DNA of 35,066 nucleotides from Apostichopus parvimensis (GCA_000934455.1 KN882813.1:85881-120946), one strand, 5' to 3'. Counted from the first letter of the stretch, positions 12,799 through 24,611 are shown. Notes: generated from the sequence alone by a model not told the origin. Program-made: numbers and translations.

Positions 12799-15505
12799 CT
12801 TTCCTATATCATGTATTTCTTGGTACTCAGGATATATTACTACAGTGTTGCTTGATTCCCTGCTACTCTCCCGATTGACTTCAACTTACATGTATGTGTG
12901 AAAAATGTTTAGTTGTTTCAATCGAGATATCCATGTTTTCATTTACATAGTTAGAAAGTTCTTTCACAAAATCACATATTAGCCTACCACATTACGATAT
13001 TTCGAAATTTTTACAGACGTAACCATTTTTGGATTCATTTTTTGTGAGCTATATATTTCACATATTTTGTCAATCACGTGTTCAAATTTATAATATTTCT
13101 TTCAAATATTTATCTTTCCTTTCTTTTGAGTGATTTTGAAACCGTTTTAATTCGATAAAGCTGTAAAATCGCATGATTCCAAACTTATTTTGCTACCAAT
13201 TGTAAAGTCCCATTCTTCAGTGCTTACCTAATAATTATACACTTGTTGGTACTGGCTCATATGGGCTATTTTCTCCTATGTTTTATTGTTTGATTTTTAC
13301 AATACCAAATTAATATGGTTTCTTCATGTTGGTAAACAATCCCTTGATTTTTGACTAGTAACACCTAATTTAAGAAGGAAATACCACACAAGGGACCAAT
13401 GTGCAGCTTTTATGTACGAAATCCTTTGTCAAACAATTTTTCGTTCATATTTATTTTTTCACAAAATAATATTAGCTTAACATTAACCAAAATTTGTCAA
13501 TTACACCTACTAGCCGCGGAAACCACGCATACTGATATTGTTAACGTTTCACCCGTTCACACTATTTCATTTAATTTGATAATACCACTTTCAATTTTTA
13601 ACCAAACAACCAATAATAAAATTCCGTTCAACCAAGGGTTTCAATTAATTACAAACGTTCCACTTACACTATCTAATGATGTATGTTGTCTAAGATTTGA
13701 CCCAATTTTTGTGTGACTATGCAGCTCCATATTTTAAATTCCATCTCGGCTGTTAAACGCACATCATAACAATACAGACTTATCAGAATGCAAACTAACT
13801 TCTTCTTCTTTTTTTTTTGGTGATGTTTCTCATCATTATTCTTCCTTTTGCTTTCCCCTCTGTCAATCTCCGCTTTCATCTTTTCTGAGGTTCTAATGCG
13901 ATTGAAATTGGGAATTAGTCCCATGCCACTTGCAACTACTGATCGCCATTTCGAAACAAGAATATCAAATTGGAAATAAGAACTGACGGTAAGTGGGCAT
14001 CTTATGCGAGCAAGCCATCTTCTGCTATCGACTCCTTTATTCTTTGACGAGAAACAGTCGTTAACTCCAGTCCCAGACCGTTTGCCGACCTTAAAGGAGC
14101 ATTTCACATGGTATATAGATCTGGATGATTCATCCATAAGGATTCTATTGATGTGCACGTGTTCAAACTTAAACTTGCATAAGGAGAGGCGGGTGCCAAT
14201 TAAAGTTTAATTACTTCTTGAACAAAATTAATAACAAACAGGATCAATAAATAAGTTCATAATAAGTAGTTCAGAATTTTGTTCTCTTTCGACGATCTCA
14301 TTTTCCTAACTTGCAAAAAGAAAAATATTTCTAATGAAATTTTCTTTCACTAACTAGCGGAAGAATTATTCCACTTATAATTATATAATTCTTGTCTTTT
14401 ATTCTTCCGTTAGATTATTAGCAGACACCCCAAAACATTCCTTCTGGTTTGAACTTCAACTTTTTGTTTGTTAACAAACCGTTGAGAAAGAATTAATTAC
14501 AACTGACAAATGTATACACTGACCAAACATATCATGTGAGTGAGTTCCTGTTGATTATGGATTAATAATTTGCGGAAGTGTCCTTTAACTTGACTGTCGC
14601 AGACAATACGCGTGTTTCCACTCACTTACCCCTGCCACGTGTAGAACCAGTGGGAGATGCAAATCTTATACCATTCATTAGCTGCAATTCTTGATCGGGT
14701 TACGATCATTTCAAACCTAGTTTCTTCTAGTTGTCTATACCGGGACCTTGATAAGGCACGAGGTATTGTTTATGATCCTCTGGCCTTTTCGGAAAGAAAA
14801 AAATATCCCTGAGATAAAAAAAAATATCATCTGTTTAATTTCATATTTTCTTAAGGCTTTTCGGCATGAGTAAGCTCCAGACCAAGAACATTGGAAGAGA
14901 GCTTTATTATGGACATTTGAAGGGGGATTAGTTGTGTATAGATGACCAATACGCAAGAGATGTTTTTATCATTAAAATATATCTTAAAAAAAGAGATCGG
15001 TGGTCGAACTTGCTTTGGTAAAGTCCCTTTTGTTGTTTTGTCTTTTGTTTGTTATCTTCGCCACCAAATCTATGTTTATTTACGTTTCGTGTTATTTGAA
15101 CAAGACAATGACATAAAACATCTTAAAAATATTTCACGACCGTCTGCACTGAAGTATGTTATTACATATAAAACAAAACAGTTCTCACTTAACAGAAAAG
15201 TTTGGAGTATTTAATGTAATCCTGTTTTCATTCACATACCGTAAAAGAGTAAATCCAAGAAGTTTACTTTTGCAGAAGAATAAAGGGAAAAAAAGGTCTT
15301 TAAGAGAAAACGAGTAGTGTTGTTGTGTAAGAGCAAACAGATTTCCATATAGAAACTGGCCTTCCATTTACCTAAATGAATAGCACATACATTCGATTTA
15401 TTATCACACTAAACTAAGCTTAAGAGAAAACATAAAAAAAAATGATATAAATGTACAGAAATGATGTAAAATAGAAAATATCAAGTTATTTTGTCCATCA
15501 ACCAA
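12799..15505. other. Non-coding stretch with long but unsupported open frames
   Basis: I recognise no gene. A 105-codon plus-strand frame at 13399-13716 is rich in Asn, Thr, Ile and Phe and shows no domain. A 161-codon minus-strand frame at 13673-14158 contains a lysine run from a T tract and has no recognisable motif or partner exon. I regard both as chance frames. The stretch around 14000-14160 is less AT-rich and may be an old unidentified repeat. Confidence 0.45.
14354..14413. repeat. Inverted repeat able to form a hairpin
   Basis: CTAGCGGAAGAAT at 14354-14366 is matched by ATTCTTCCGTTAG at 14401-14413. That is 13-bp arms with one mismatch, which would be a G-U wobble in RNA, around a 34-nt AT-rich loop. 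It could be a very small MITE remnant or a transcribed hairpin. No target duplication is evident. Confidence 0.5.
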
Positions 15506-15512
15506 GAAACAA

Positions 15513-15588
15513 CCCCCCCCCCCCAAAAAAAAAAACATGTTTGTGACGCCAGAAATTCAATTTACGTCCCCCCCCCAAGAAAAAAAAA
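15513..15588. repeat. Paired C-run/A-run tracts
   Basis: Twelve C followed by a long A run starts at 15513. Nine C followed by an A-rich run starts at 15568. Both have a similar AAACATG or GAAATTC-type spacer and look like a duplicated low-complexity unit. The plus-strand frame over them (15491-15709) is proline- and lysine-rich because of these runs. Confidence 0.6.
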
Positions 15589-15775
15589 TCAGCTATGTAT
15601 AAGTAAACATGAAAGCGTAACGATTGATGACCAGAACTCAGTAGAAATATATCCAAGTTTCATATTGGCATATTGCTATCAGCGATTAGGCCTACTCTGT
15701 TACTGTTGAATAAGAAGTGGTATAGAAAACAATTCAACAATTACTTTCATATGAAATATCCAAGAAATCTATTCA

Positions 15776-16560
15776 ATTAACTTATTTATCATCTTAGATA
15801 GTTTATATAAGTTATTACTTATATAAACTGACAAACATCCGTAACAATAGATAGTTGACTGTAGTTATGTTAACACTTCCTTCTAACAAAGGTGTCTTAT
15901 TTATCTTAGATAGCTTATATATAAGTTAAAAGTTATATAAGTTATAAGTTACATAAAACTGATAAACATTCCTTAACTAAGAGAAAGTTGACTGCAGTTA
16001 TGTTAACACTTCATTCTAACAAAGGTGTCTTATTTATCTTAGATAGCTTATATATAAGTTAAAAGTTATATAAGTTATAAGTTACATAAGTTATAACTTA
16101 TATAAAACTGATAAACATTCCGTTATTAAGAGATAGTTGACTGTAGTTATGTTAACACTTCATTCTAACAAAGGTGTCTTATTTATCTTAGATAGCTTAT
16201 ATAAGTTATAGCTTATATAAGTTATAACTTATATATGAACTGATAAACATTCCTTAACTAAGAGATTTGTTGACTGTAGTTATGTTAACACTTCCTTCTA
16301 AAAAAGGTGTCTTATTTATCTTAGATAGTTTATATAAGTTATAACTTACATAAACTGATAAACATTCCTTAACTAAGAGATAGTCGACTGTAGTTATGTT
16401 AACACTTCCTTCTAAAAAAGGTGTCTTATTTATCTTAGATAGTTTATATAAGTTATAGCTTATATAAGTTATTACTTATATGAACTGATAAACATTCCTT
16501 AACTAAGAGAAAGTTGACTGCAGTTATGTTTAACACTTCCTTCTAACCATGGTGTCTTTT
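15776..16560. repeat. Six-copy tandem array with AT palindromes, 114-149 bp units
   Basis: Each unit has a conserved block GGTGTCTTATTTATCTTAGA, a variable AT-rich palindromic section of TTATATAAGTTATAACT type, and a conserved tail with TTGACTGTAGTTATGTTAAC. The GGTGTC anchors fall at 15891, 16024, 16173, 16306, 16420 and 16551, with a partial first unit from about 15776. Unit lengths of about 115, 133, 149, 133, 114 and 131 differ in steps of about 17 bp, the size of one palindromic sub-repeat. A perfect hairpin with 13-bp arms and a 4-nt loop sits at 15800-15829. There is no spacer diversity, so this is not a CRISPR array. Confidence 0.9.
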
Positions 16561-16823
16561 CCATGTTCAACATATACATGTAGTGTTATTGGTCGAATAT
16601 CGTTGTTGCTTTTTGCCAGAAGTGCATCTCTCAAATCTTGCTGGATGATCACGCTCCAGCCATTAAATCTCACTTGAGAATTTTCAGGGAGAGAATCATT
16701 CATTTCTATCAGACCAATGTCACATCTTCTCCAGTGATTATTCCCGCTAGCTGCTAGTCTATAAAACGTGCATATAGGGTCAACATAGCGGTAGCCCGAG
16801 TGAAACTTATACCGTCTCCCCCG
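16533..16823 (-). other. 97-codon open frame without start, family unknown
   Basis: The minus strand is open for 97 codons between stops at 16824-16826 and 16530-16532. Its composition is balanced and protein-like, with fragments such as GYRYVDPICTFYRLAASGNN and QVRFNGWSVIIQQDLRDALL. The only in-frame ATGs are well inside, so it would have to be an internal exon or a pseudogene piece. Splice signals are weak: the best acceptor is GGGGGAG near 16817, without a pyrimidine tract. The plus strand is also open for 57 codons over 16584-16754 behind a CTTTTTGCCAG-type acceptor, which shows that low stop density here is partly compositional. I do not recognise the protein. Its end abuts the tandem array. 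Confidence 0.25.
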
Positions 16824-16826
16824 TTA

Positions 16827-17261
16827 AGAAGTTCGTGATGGAAAGCATGCTGAAGTCACGAAAGATCAGTAAATATTCACTTGAATGTACACGTAACTTA
16901 TGTCCTCTTTACAAGGGTGACAAAGATAGTTCAAATAATCATGTTAAAATCTTTGGTTTTCGTAAAAACGAATAATTGTCCTCTTGTCACGATTCCGATA
17001 GCTGGCTTAGTCTGAGTCTCTTGCTAAGCTAACATTCCAATACTTTCGGTCAAAGTAAACGGATTAAGGGGATTTGTAATAGGATTATTTGCGTATTATC
17101 TACGATATCTGTCTTACATTTAACATTTAATTAGGTATGTATCACTTCAGTTTGTTTCTTTAAATCATATTTACATATTTTTTTGTAATGAAATTTCAGG
17201 ATGACGTCAAAATAACAAAACTATTGGGAAAATGACAGATCGAAAAAATGCATCTATTCTC
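16827..17261. other. Non-coding stretch
   Basis: I see nothing identifiable apart from a CRE-like site at 17202. Confidence 0.5.
17202..17209. promoter_or_regulatory. Consensus CRE-like palindrome
   Basis: A perfect TGACGTCA, the second of three in the window. It is a motif match only. Confidence 0.22.
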
Positions 17262-17660
17262 TAAAAAAAAATTAATTTCCCAAAAACCAAGCCGGGTGGA
17301 ATGGAACCACACATGCACAGTGCTCGAAAATAAAAAAAAAACCCTGGGATAATAAAAATAATAAAAAAACACCACAACATTACAAAAAAACTAAAAATAT
17401 AAAACAAAAATAAAAAAAACATTGCATAAAAAAAAGAAAAAAAAACGCAGATGACCTTAACAAAAAAATGAAGAAAAAAATGAACGAAATAAAAAAGTTT
17501 GCATTTCGATATTTGCATTGATGTTGAATATAGACGAAATGAACGAACTACACGATAATGAACAACTTAATTTGAAAAAAAAAAAACAAAAAAGAACTTA
17601 AAAGATAAAACCAAAAAAGAGAAAGAGAGATAAATAAAATACACAGACGCAGCTAAAAAT
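17262..17660. repeat. A-rich low-complexity block
   Basis: Some 400 bp in which the plus strand is dominated by A runs broken by single C, G or T. The minus-strand frame over it (17261-17518) translates as phenylalanine-rich low complexity and is not regarded as a gene. Confidence 0.75.
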
Positions 17661-18391
17661 GGGACAAAATGGGGAGAATATTAAAAAATATAACACCACA
17701 TCCGTAATTTTTTAAGCTACGCTTCTGGAGATGTACACATGAATTTATCGTAATTTAATTCTTATTTTTCCTACACCGTGTTATCTTTCCCTTCCTTTCA
17801 ATTCTCTTGCATTTCATTTAAAAAAATGAAATCATAATGACATGCAAAGGCTATTATTGTTAGGTATTTTCAAGTACTTTAGAATCTGATTAGATAAATT
17901 CCCTTTTTTGTCCAAGTTGGAACTTTTTTTTTTAATATTCAGATATATTTCAGACAGAATTTGCTTATAGTCTATACGGATTTTATTTATTCTGAGCACA
18001 AATAAAGTAATGGAAGTAATCTTGACTACTACTGACCTTCTAAAGAAGCAACGACATATGCTGCTGTGAAAGATTTACAAGACAAACACATTTTTAACAC
18101 ATATGCCAATCACACAGCATGCTATACCTTGCATTCAAACAGTGAGGGAGAGTCTGCCTACACATCTAAATAGACTAGTGATAGTCTCAACATTATACAA
18201 AACAATGTAATTTATTTGAAAACGAATGGAACAAAGACTAAACAAGAAGTGTTTTATGATAAAATACAATCATACGAATTTAAAATAGTGTATACGAAGT
18301 ATAAAAAACGTAAAAGCAAAATTTATTTTTCTGTTATCCTTGTTGAGCATTTTCTATTCATTAATTTTATATGTATTGTCTTTCCAAAGTT

Positions 18392-18413
18392 CAATATATA
18401 TATATATATATAT
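18392..18413. repeat. TA dinucleotide microsatellite
   Basis: About 22 bp of alternating A and T, nearly all TA units. Confidence 0.85.
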
Positions 18414-18664
18414 TATGTTTAATAAAAACTTTGCGATAAATTTTCCTTCATATATGGTTATAATATGAATTATTTTGAAATGGTTAATTATTAATATTGA
18501 TATAAAGTTATATATTTTTCTATTTGGTCAAATTCAAATGTGCAACTATCTGTAAATATTACAAATTATGATTTACTTGGCTCGAATAATTTAATATTCC
18601 ACTCCCGTAAAGGGAACAAAATATTACTATCATGACTCGATAGGGATAACATTTTTTCCTATTT

Positions 18665-18705
18665 TGTGTCTGTTTGTCTGTTTGCCTGTTTGTCTGTGTG
18701 TGTGC
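18665..18705. repeat. GTTT/GTCT microsatellite
   Basis: About 40 bp of GTCTGTTT-type units running into GT units. It is related in motif to the arrays at 5738 and 12754. Confidence 0.85.
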
Positions 18706-20643
18706 TTGCGTAAGTTTTATTTCTGTTTATGCATATCATTCATTTGGAACTTGAAATATGAATAATGTTTGTAACGATAACGCGTTCCGAGAGTTTCTGT
18801 GACTGTTCGCGATCAAATTGTAGGAAAACATATAACCGGAATCCACTGGCTGATTATACAGGTTCAAACATTTATTGTTAATTTTTTCATTCTTAGTCAA
18901 AATATTATACCTTGAGCTTTTAACGAAAAAAATTAAACGTGTTAAAAAAGCAGTAAAAATGATAAGTAGCAATTCTATTTAAAAAAATATATATGATAAT
19001 TGACAGAAAATTTACGATAAGGAAAAAAAAACGTGTCACAGGAACGATCATGATGAGTCTTTTGTTTGCTATCTTGAAAGAAAAATTATATTTATTCAAT
19101 CGACAACGATAAAACTGGCTGTACGGATTTATGATGGGCTTTTTAGGATGAGGGGATATGCTTCATGTATACCAGGCCGCCGGGGGAATATGGACCAACT
19201 TTATACACGATGCAGTCGAGTCCAAACACAGGAATATTATTCCATACTAGACAGAAAATACTGCACGACAAACTGTTCTGCAAATGAAATGGACAAACCT
19301 GACCAAATCTTAATAATTACTTCTTTTATTTGTTGTTTAAGGAATTTAAATGTTTGCTAAAAGAAAATCTCAGAACTTTACAAGAAAATTGCACAACTCT
19401 TTCTCTTATGCTTAACGAACTCCACACGAATTATTATTCTATAAACAGAAACACGTAACAGTAGTAATTAACGATAAAAACAATATAGATATATCTTCAG
19501 AAATTTTAATACCCATATCGAAATGGGTGCTTAAAAAGTCCATTTAATAAGTCTTGAAATATCTGCAGATCAAATAACAGTTTCCGGAAGTTCTTCTTCG
19601 TTCCAGACGGCGAACACTTTGTAAACATCGTATCAACCAGCTTGATCCATCAATGTATTAACTGTGACAAGTCTATATCAACAGAGACAAATTAAGGTCG
19701 TTTCGGGCTCTCGTCGAAGTACATAATAGTTAGTTTAAAGTTTATTTACTGCTTTTCCAGTATATACGTCTATTAGTTTATGCTTATTTACTGCTCAGGA
19801 AAGAATTTGCTAAAGACAAACTGTAAGTGATGTGTAGTCTCACATGAAAGATGTGTACTCCCTTATAAGGAGAAAAAGCAATTCACCGAATAAGATAAAC
19901 GGTACTTAATCCATATACCACTGAAATATGTAGGATTTAAGGGATGTGTGAGAAGACGTAATGAGGATACATGGAGAGTTACAAGATCTGGTGTGCATTT
20001 TTTTTTAATAATACCCGTTGAAAAATAAAAACGTAATAAATTTAGTACAAGCATACTGGCAAATCGAAAATAAATTAGCATTCAACGATTTTGATCAAAG
20101 AGCCATTTTGGTATCTTCTTTATGGCTACGAAAACGTAAAAACAGAACATATCGACTTTGCAAAATAGGAAAAGTTCACTTCATATAAAGATTAAAGATA
20201 ACAAAGAAATACAATTGAATTTGCAAGTTTGCGAAATTTAACGGTTATTGTGTTAGATATATATATATAGGCTTTGAGGTATAATCTCCTGCAGGAGCTC
20301 GGTAAGAAAGACCTTAAAAACGAAAAAAATGGTTTTTAGGAAATGAGAAGTAAAATGTTTCGCTTGTTTTAACGTCAGACGATTGTTGCGTTTAATCTGT
20401 ATTTAGTATTCAAAAATGTGTAATTTCATTTTTTATGAGCTTGCTTAGCTTAGAAACGGTTCATGGCATTTACATTACTACTGTACATATGAAGGCACTC
20501 AGATGCCTAGGCTATCCTTTTTAGCTGACTACCGTATCTAGGTCACACATAAAAAAAGGGTTGGATCGAGAGAACGAAGGAGAGTAGTAGGTGAAAAGGT
20601 AACAGGGACAAATTAGAGAAAACGACTGGTTTGTTTGTTAATG

Positions 20644-20656
20644 TGACCTTTGACCT
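20644..20656. promoter_or_regulatory. Perfect DR1 nuclear receptor motif
   Basis: TGACCTTTGACCT is the exact complement of AGGTCA-A-AGGTCA, the consensus direct repeat with one-base spacing bound by RXR heterodimers, HNF4 and COUP-TF. A second identical 13-mer lies at 22193-22205 in unrelated flanks, so the pair is not explained by one duplication. Function is inferred from the motif only. Confidence 0.4.
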
Positions 20657-22192
20657 ATTGGAAATGTTAACAGCTTATATATCCGAAAACATTGACGTGG
20701 TGGACGGCGTGTTTAAGAAAAGACAGGTGTTCCATCTACGCTAGCACCTTCGGAAGAACCAAATGTTCAAAATATTGACATCAATAAACCCCTTGTAATA
20801 AACAGAGGCTCATAAACACAACGGTTTTTCCTAATGTGTTTTCGGGAATTTGGGGTTGAATTCGCTTCAAGTTGAGATTTTGCAGTTCCGGAAGGATGCA
20901 ACTGAAACTTTAGAATTTGCTGGTATCGTACCTTTAAAGTAGTATGCACACCGGCAGTTGGTCAAGTAACACCCAAACTAGAGAACACACTTCATTTTAG
21001 CAATTAATTTCAGTAGAAGTGGGAAAGGCTCTTCATTTTTTATATTTTTTCGTATATTGTTTTTATTAATTACAGGTTAGGTTACAGCGTATATGTGTGA
21101 GGTTAATGAAGAATAACTAAGAAAGGTAAACAATATTTCAAAAAGTCTTAAAGAAATTTCAAGACCATTCTCCTTTAATAGCACCCAATGTTAAGTTTTC
21201 TTCAACTGCAGTAGGATCTTTCATGGCGCCATTGTAATTCTAGAAACTTATAGGTGTGTAAAGAGATGTTCTTTCACACAGTTTGGAAAAATGTTAATCA
21301 ACAGCCACCATTATGTGCCCAGCTCGAACGAATATATGAATGCGTCAAACTCACTAACGAAAAAATATGCAAAATAAGGGATTTTCCTAAATAGATTTAT
21401 TCACCTAAAAGCACAATTAATGTCGGGGTTTATATTAGACGTAGATTTTCATGTCTTTTTGACAAGACAAATGTGACGTTTAGTACAAAAATAGCTGTAC
21501 TCAAGACGTAACATACTTAATACTGGACAGAGTATTTCTTGATAGTTTTTAAATCCCTCTTAAATTTATATTTGCAGTGGCTTTCAACTTTCGTATCACT
21601 GTAACTAGGCTATGCATTTAGTGTACACACATCATATATAATTGGCATCGGTATAGCCACCAATCTACCTAAGTTATTTAGCTGATTAAAAACATTCGGA
21701 TAGTCTTTTCTATATGAATGTGATTAATGTTCATTCCAAGCCGAAAGGTTGGGTTCCAATCAATTAATGTATAGGCTATAATCTCTTGTATCTTCATTTT
21801 CAAATCCCACTACACCAGAAACAAATATTTATTAACTAAAAAAGTATTATTTCTAATCTGTTGTGCTTTCTTTTCTTACATTTTGTGATGTATCTTTAAT
21901 GCGCTTTATTCGTTGTGCTTCTCTTTTTCCTTCTTTTATTGTAAAAGAATATTTGTACAGTTGTGGCGTTTTATAAATTTTATGATTTTTATTATTATGT
22001 TCAACAAAGTAATTTCAATGTCTATATTTCCATTTTCCAAACTCTTTGACTTTAAGCCTTATTTTCATCATTCTGGCAGATGTGATTTTATTCGACGTAA
22101 ACTAGCAGATGATATCTACAGGTATCTTAGCTTTCCTTTCAAGGCTGTGTATGCTGCCAAACTATTGTTGAAATGCCTATACCTTGCAATCA

Positions 22193-22205
22193 TGACCTTT
22201 GACCT
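22193..22205. promoter_or_regulatory. Perfect DR1 nuclear receptor motif, second copy
   Basis: The same 13-mer TGACCTTTGACCT as at 20644, in the same orientation, with no similarity in the flanking bases. It would be about 5.8 kb downstream of the sim exon on the minus strand, inside the presumed intron. Confidence 0.4.
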
Positions 22206-22616
22206 ACAGCACGGTAATACCATCCATAATACTTATTTTGCATCAACAATGGGCACAGTTTACTGTCCGATATTTTAGATGAGGGCAATTTTTAAAGTTG
22301 AAAATAATAGTTTGAATATAATAACAATAAAGCTCATTATGTTCCTATACGATATGAGAGTACCCATTATTGTTCTAGCCTGCCATTTCCCCCCTTTAAC
22401 AACAATAGACTGAACTTCCTTCCCAATCCTGTGAGTTTAGGAGACCCTGTGTTATCTCATGGCAAAGTAGAGCTACATGAGTATAGCTACATGACCTGTC
22501 ACGTGATATGATTCATGATTTTCGCCAAGATTCAATTGTTGCCTCTATTAGTGGGGAATCCTGATATTTTCGCTCATTGGGAGGATAAACAGATTAAGGT
22601 TGTTGTGCGACTTCCA

Positions 22617-22629
22617 GTTGCCAAGCAAC
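22617..22629. promoter_or_regulatory. X-box-like RFX motif
   Basis: GTTGCCAAGCAAC has two imperfectly palindromic half-sites around one base and fits the RFX X-box pattern. It lies within an 86-codon plus-strand frame (22515-22775) that I do not regard as a proven gene. The match is suggestive only. Confidence 0.25.
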
Positions 22630-24595
22630 AGACACGTGAAAACGCAGAGCAATTATGCTGTGCTTTAAAACCACCTGGACGCTCTTCCAAATTTAGTCGA
22701 CTACCATATATAATCGATTTTCTATCAAATCAAACATATCATATCAGTTTGATAAATTTTGCTTTGTTGTCGTAGTTTTCAATACATAGAGACTATTTAT
22801 ATATATATTGATCGATCTTAGTTGTTAACTGAGTTATGGTGGGTCCGCTTTCTCTAACGCAATTCGAATTGATTTACTAATATACTACTCCTTCTAAAAC
22901 AGTTACAACCCTACTAAAAGGTACTAGTACCGGTTATGCGACGATCTTATTGTATTAAAACAATACAGTAGAAAGAGTGGGATATATGGGTAGAATATTT
23001 GCCTCAACACGCATGCGATGAATACGCATGAAACAACGCACAAAACTTCTTGAAGGAAGGGCTCTCGTCTGAATCTTAAAACTAGATAATGAGGAACTTT
23101 ATCTAAACATATTAGGTTTCCAAGGTAAATTTATTGTTTTCTTATCATGATTTTGCGGGCCTTTTGTCGGTGATATATAGCCAATTACTTAAATAGCGAT
23201 GGTTCAAATTTGCAAGTAAGATAACATGATATCACATAGGGGATTTTGTTTGATTTATGCGTACAATTCAATTAGTAACACCTTCAGCCAAACGATGACC
23301 CAAGAACAATCTCACTAAATGCAATTTACCTCCTCGTGATGGCACTAAACAAACATGTTTCGCTAACTACACATTTCTTACTACAGACGAAAACCCTGCC
23401 ATTTCAAGAAATATTCGTTACACATACATCTTACTGTAGTTATATACCCAATAAAATGTGCACCCATAGTCCCGGCGCGGGAAAATAAATTCTTTTATGC
23501 AGATGGAATCGTATGTGTGTATGGTATGACGAAATCGCCTTTTTTTTCACTCTGACATTTAAATAATACAACATGACGTAAACAGTTGCTATATTTGTGC
23601 TATGAGTCCTTCTGCCAAGTGGTAGACGATATTCCAGAATAAATAACCATAAAAACGCAACGACATATACAGATATAAACCGTCAAACATAAATGAGGGA
23701 AGCAGATCAGATGAATTGGATATAGACCTACGTATACCGATGTCTTCATATCTTCGAGATAGCTACCGCGCTAAGCATGCTAACGGGAGAACGATTTATG
23801 GAAAACATTGAACTTGGAATTTATTTGTCTAACGAGGTCTGTTTGTCTACGAGGGTTACGTTCACCTTATAGACGCGGATGCTCTCCAAATCAGTAATTA
23901 CAAATTAAAGACAGACAAAACGCCGGTACTATATAATGCGGATCGGAACGAGCCGGATCGTCTGACAGTCATGGAGTCTTCTTTCAACGGTCTGTCTGGG
24001 GGTAGACATAGGTCCTCATAAATAAGGTGCCTTGTGAGGACATTATGATTTAAGTTCGTTGTTTACGGTTGTACCTTCCTCAAATTGTGTAAGTTAACAT
24101 ACTATGCATGTGAGTAAATTCAATGTTGAAGTTATATAGACTTCTGTGAGTATGCCATTGCCAGGTTATACTACGCATATTTTAGGTTGAGTATATTGAT
24201 GAGTTTGGTAAAGTACGCCCCCATATAAGTCAATCTTCTCATCTCACAACTGACGTTATACTATACAGGTATAAAGGTTAAATCATATTCAATAGACTCG
24301 AAATAAAATAAAAGATCATTTGAAGTGACAGAATAATAAGTGAACACATCACGTGATGCATGAGAAACGAACGCCTTTTTTAGGCTCCAGTCGATGCCAG
24401 AATACTAGATTTGGGTTGCTGCATTGACGATAAGGGCCACATGGGTTGAGGGAGGTTGGCCGGGAGGTGGTGACCTTTCAGCCCATTGATAATCAGACAC
24501 GAGCTGATCATTTGACTTAACAAGGAATAATTAATGCAAGACCGGTATATCTTTGAGGTGATCAATTAAGTTCCACTTCAACATCTGAAGCAAAC

Positions 24596-24611
24596 TGACC
24601 TCACGTGACCT
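24596..24611. promoter_or_regulatory. Perfect DR4 nuclear receptor motif overlapping CACGTG
   Basis: TGACCTCACGTGACCT reads on the minus strand as AGGTCA-CGTG-AGGTCA. These are two consensus half-sites in direct repeat with four spacer bases, the classic arrangement for thyroid-hormone- and LXR-type RXR heterodimers. The spacer creates a CACGTG E-box that bHLH factors could bind. Function is inferred from sequence alone. Confidence 0.4.

Larger units (their letters stand above)
17661..20643. other. AT-rich non-coding stretch
   Basis: No gene is recognised. Short frames at 18216-18422, 18736-18972, 19148-19360 and 19863-20081 are isolated, with no domain or splice support. The 70-codon plus frame at 19148 has mixed composition with six cysteines but no known motif, and is best treated as chance. 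Confidence 0.5.

Noticed and set aside
13673..14158. 161-codon minus-strand frame, the longest non-repeat frame in the window
   Set aside because: It contains a lysine run from a T tract, shows no motif I know, has no supporting splice pattern, and overlaps other open frames on the plus strand.
17261..17518. Phenylalanine-rich minus-strand frame as a membrane protein
   Set aside because: It is the translation of an A-rich low-complexity block. The apparent hydrophobic segments follow from T runs.
22515..22775. 86-codon plus-strand frame as a small gene
   Set aside because: Composition is plausible, but there is no recognised domain, conserved start context or splice evidence. Frames of this size occur by chance several times in the window.
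23925..24010. CTATATAATG TATA-like box followed by an ATG at about 23970 as a promoter and first exon
   Set aside because: The frame stops after about 16 codons, and no downstream exon is recognisable. TATA-like words are common in AT-rich DNA.
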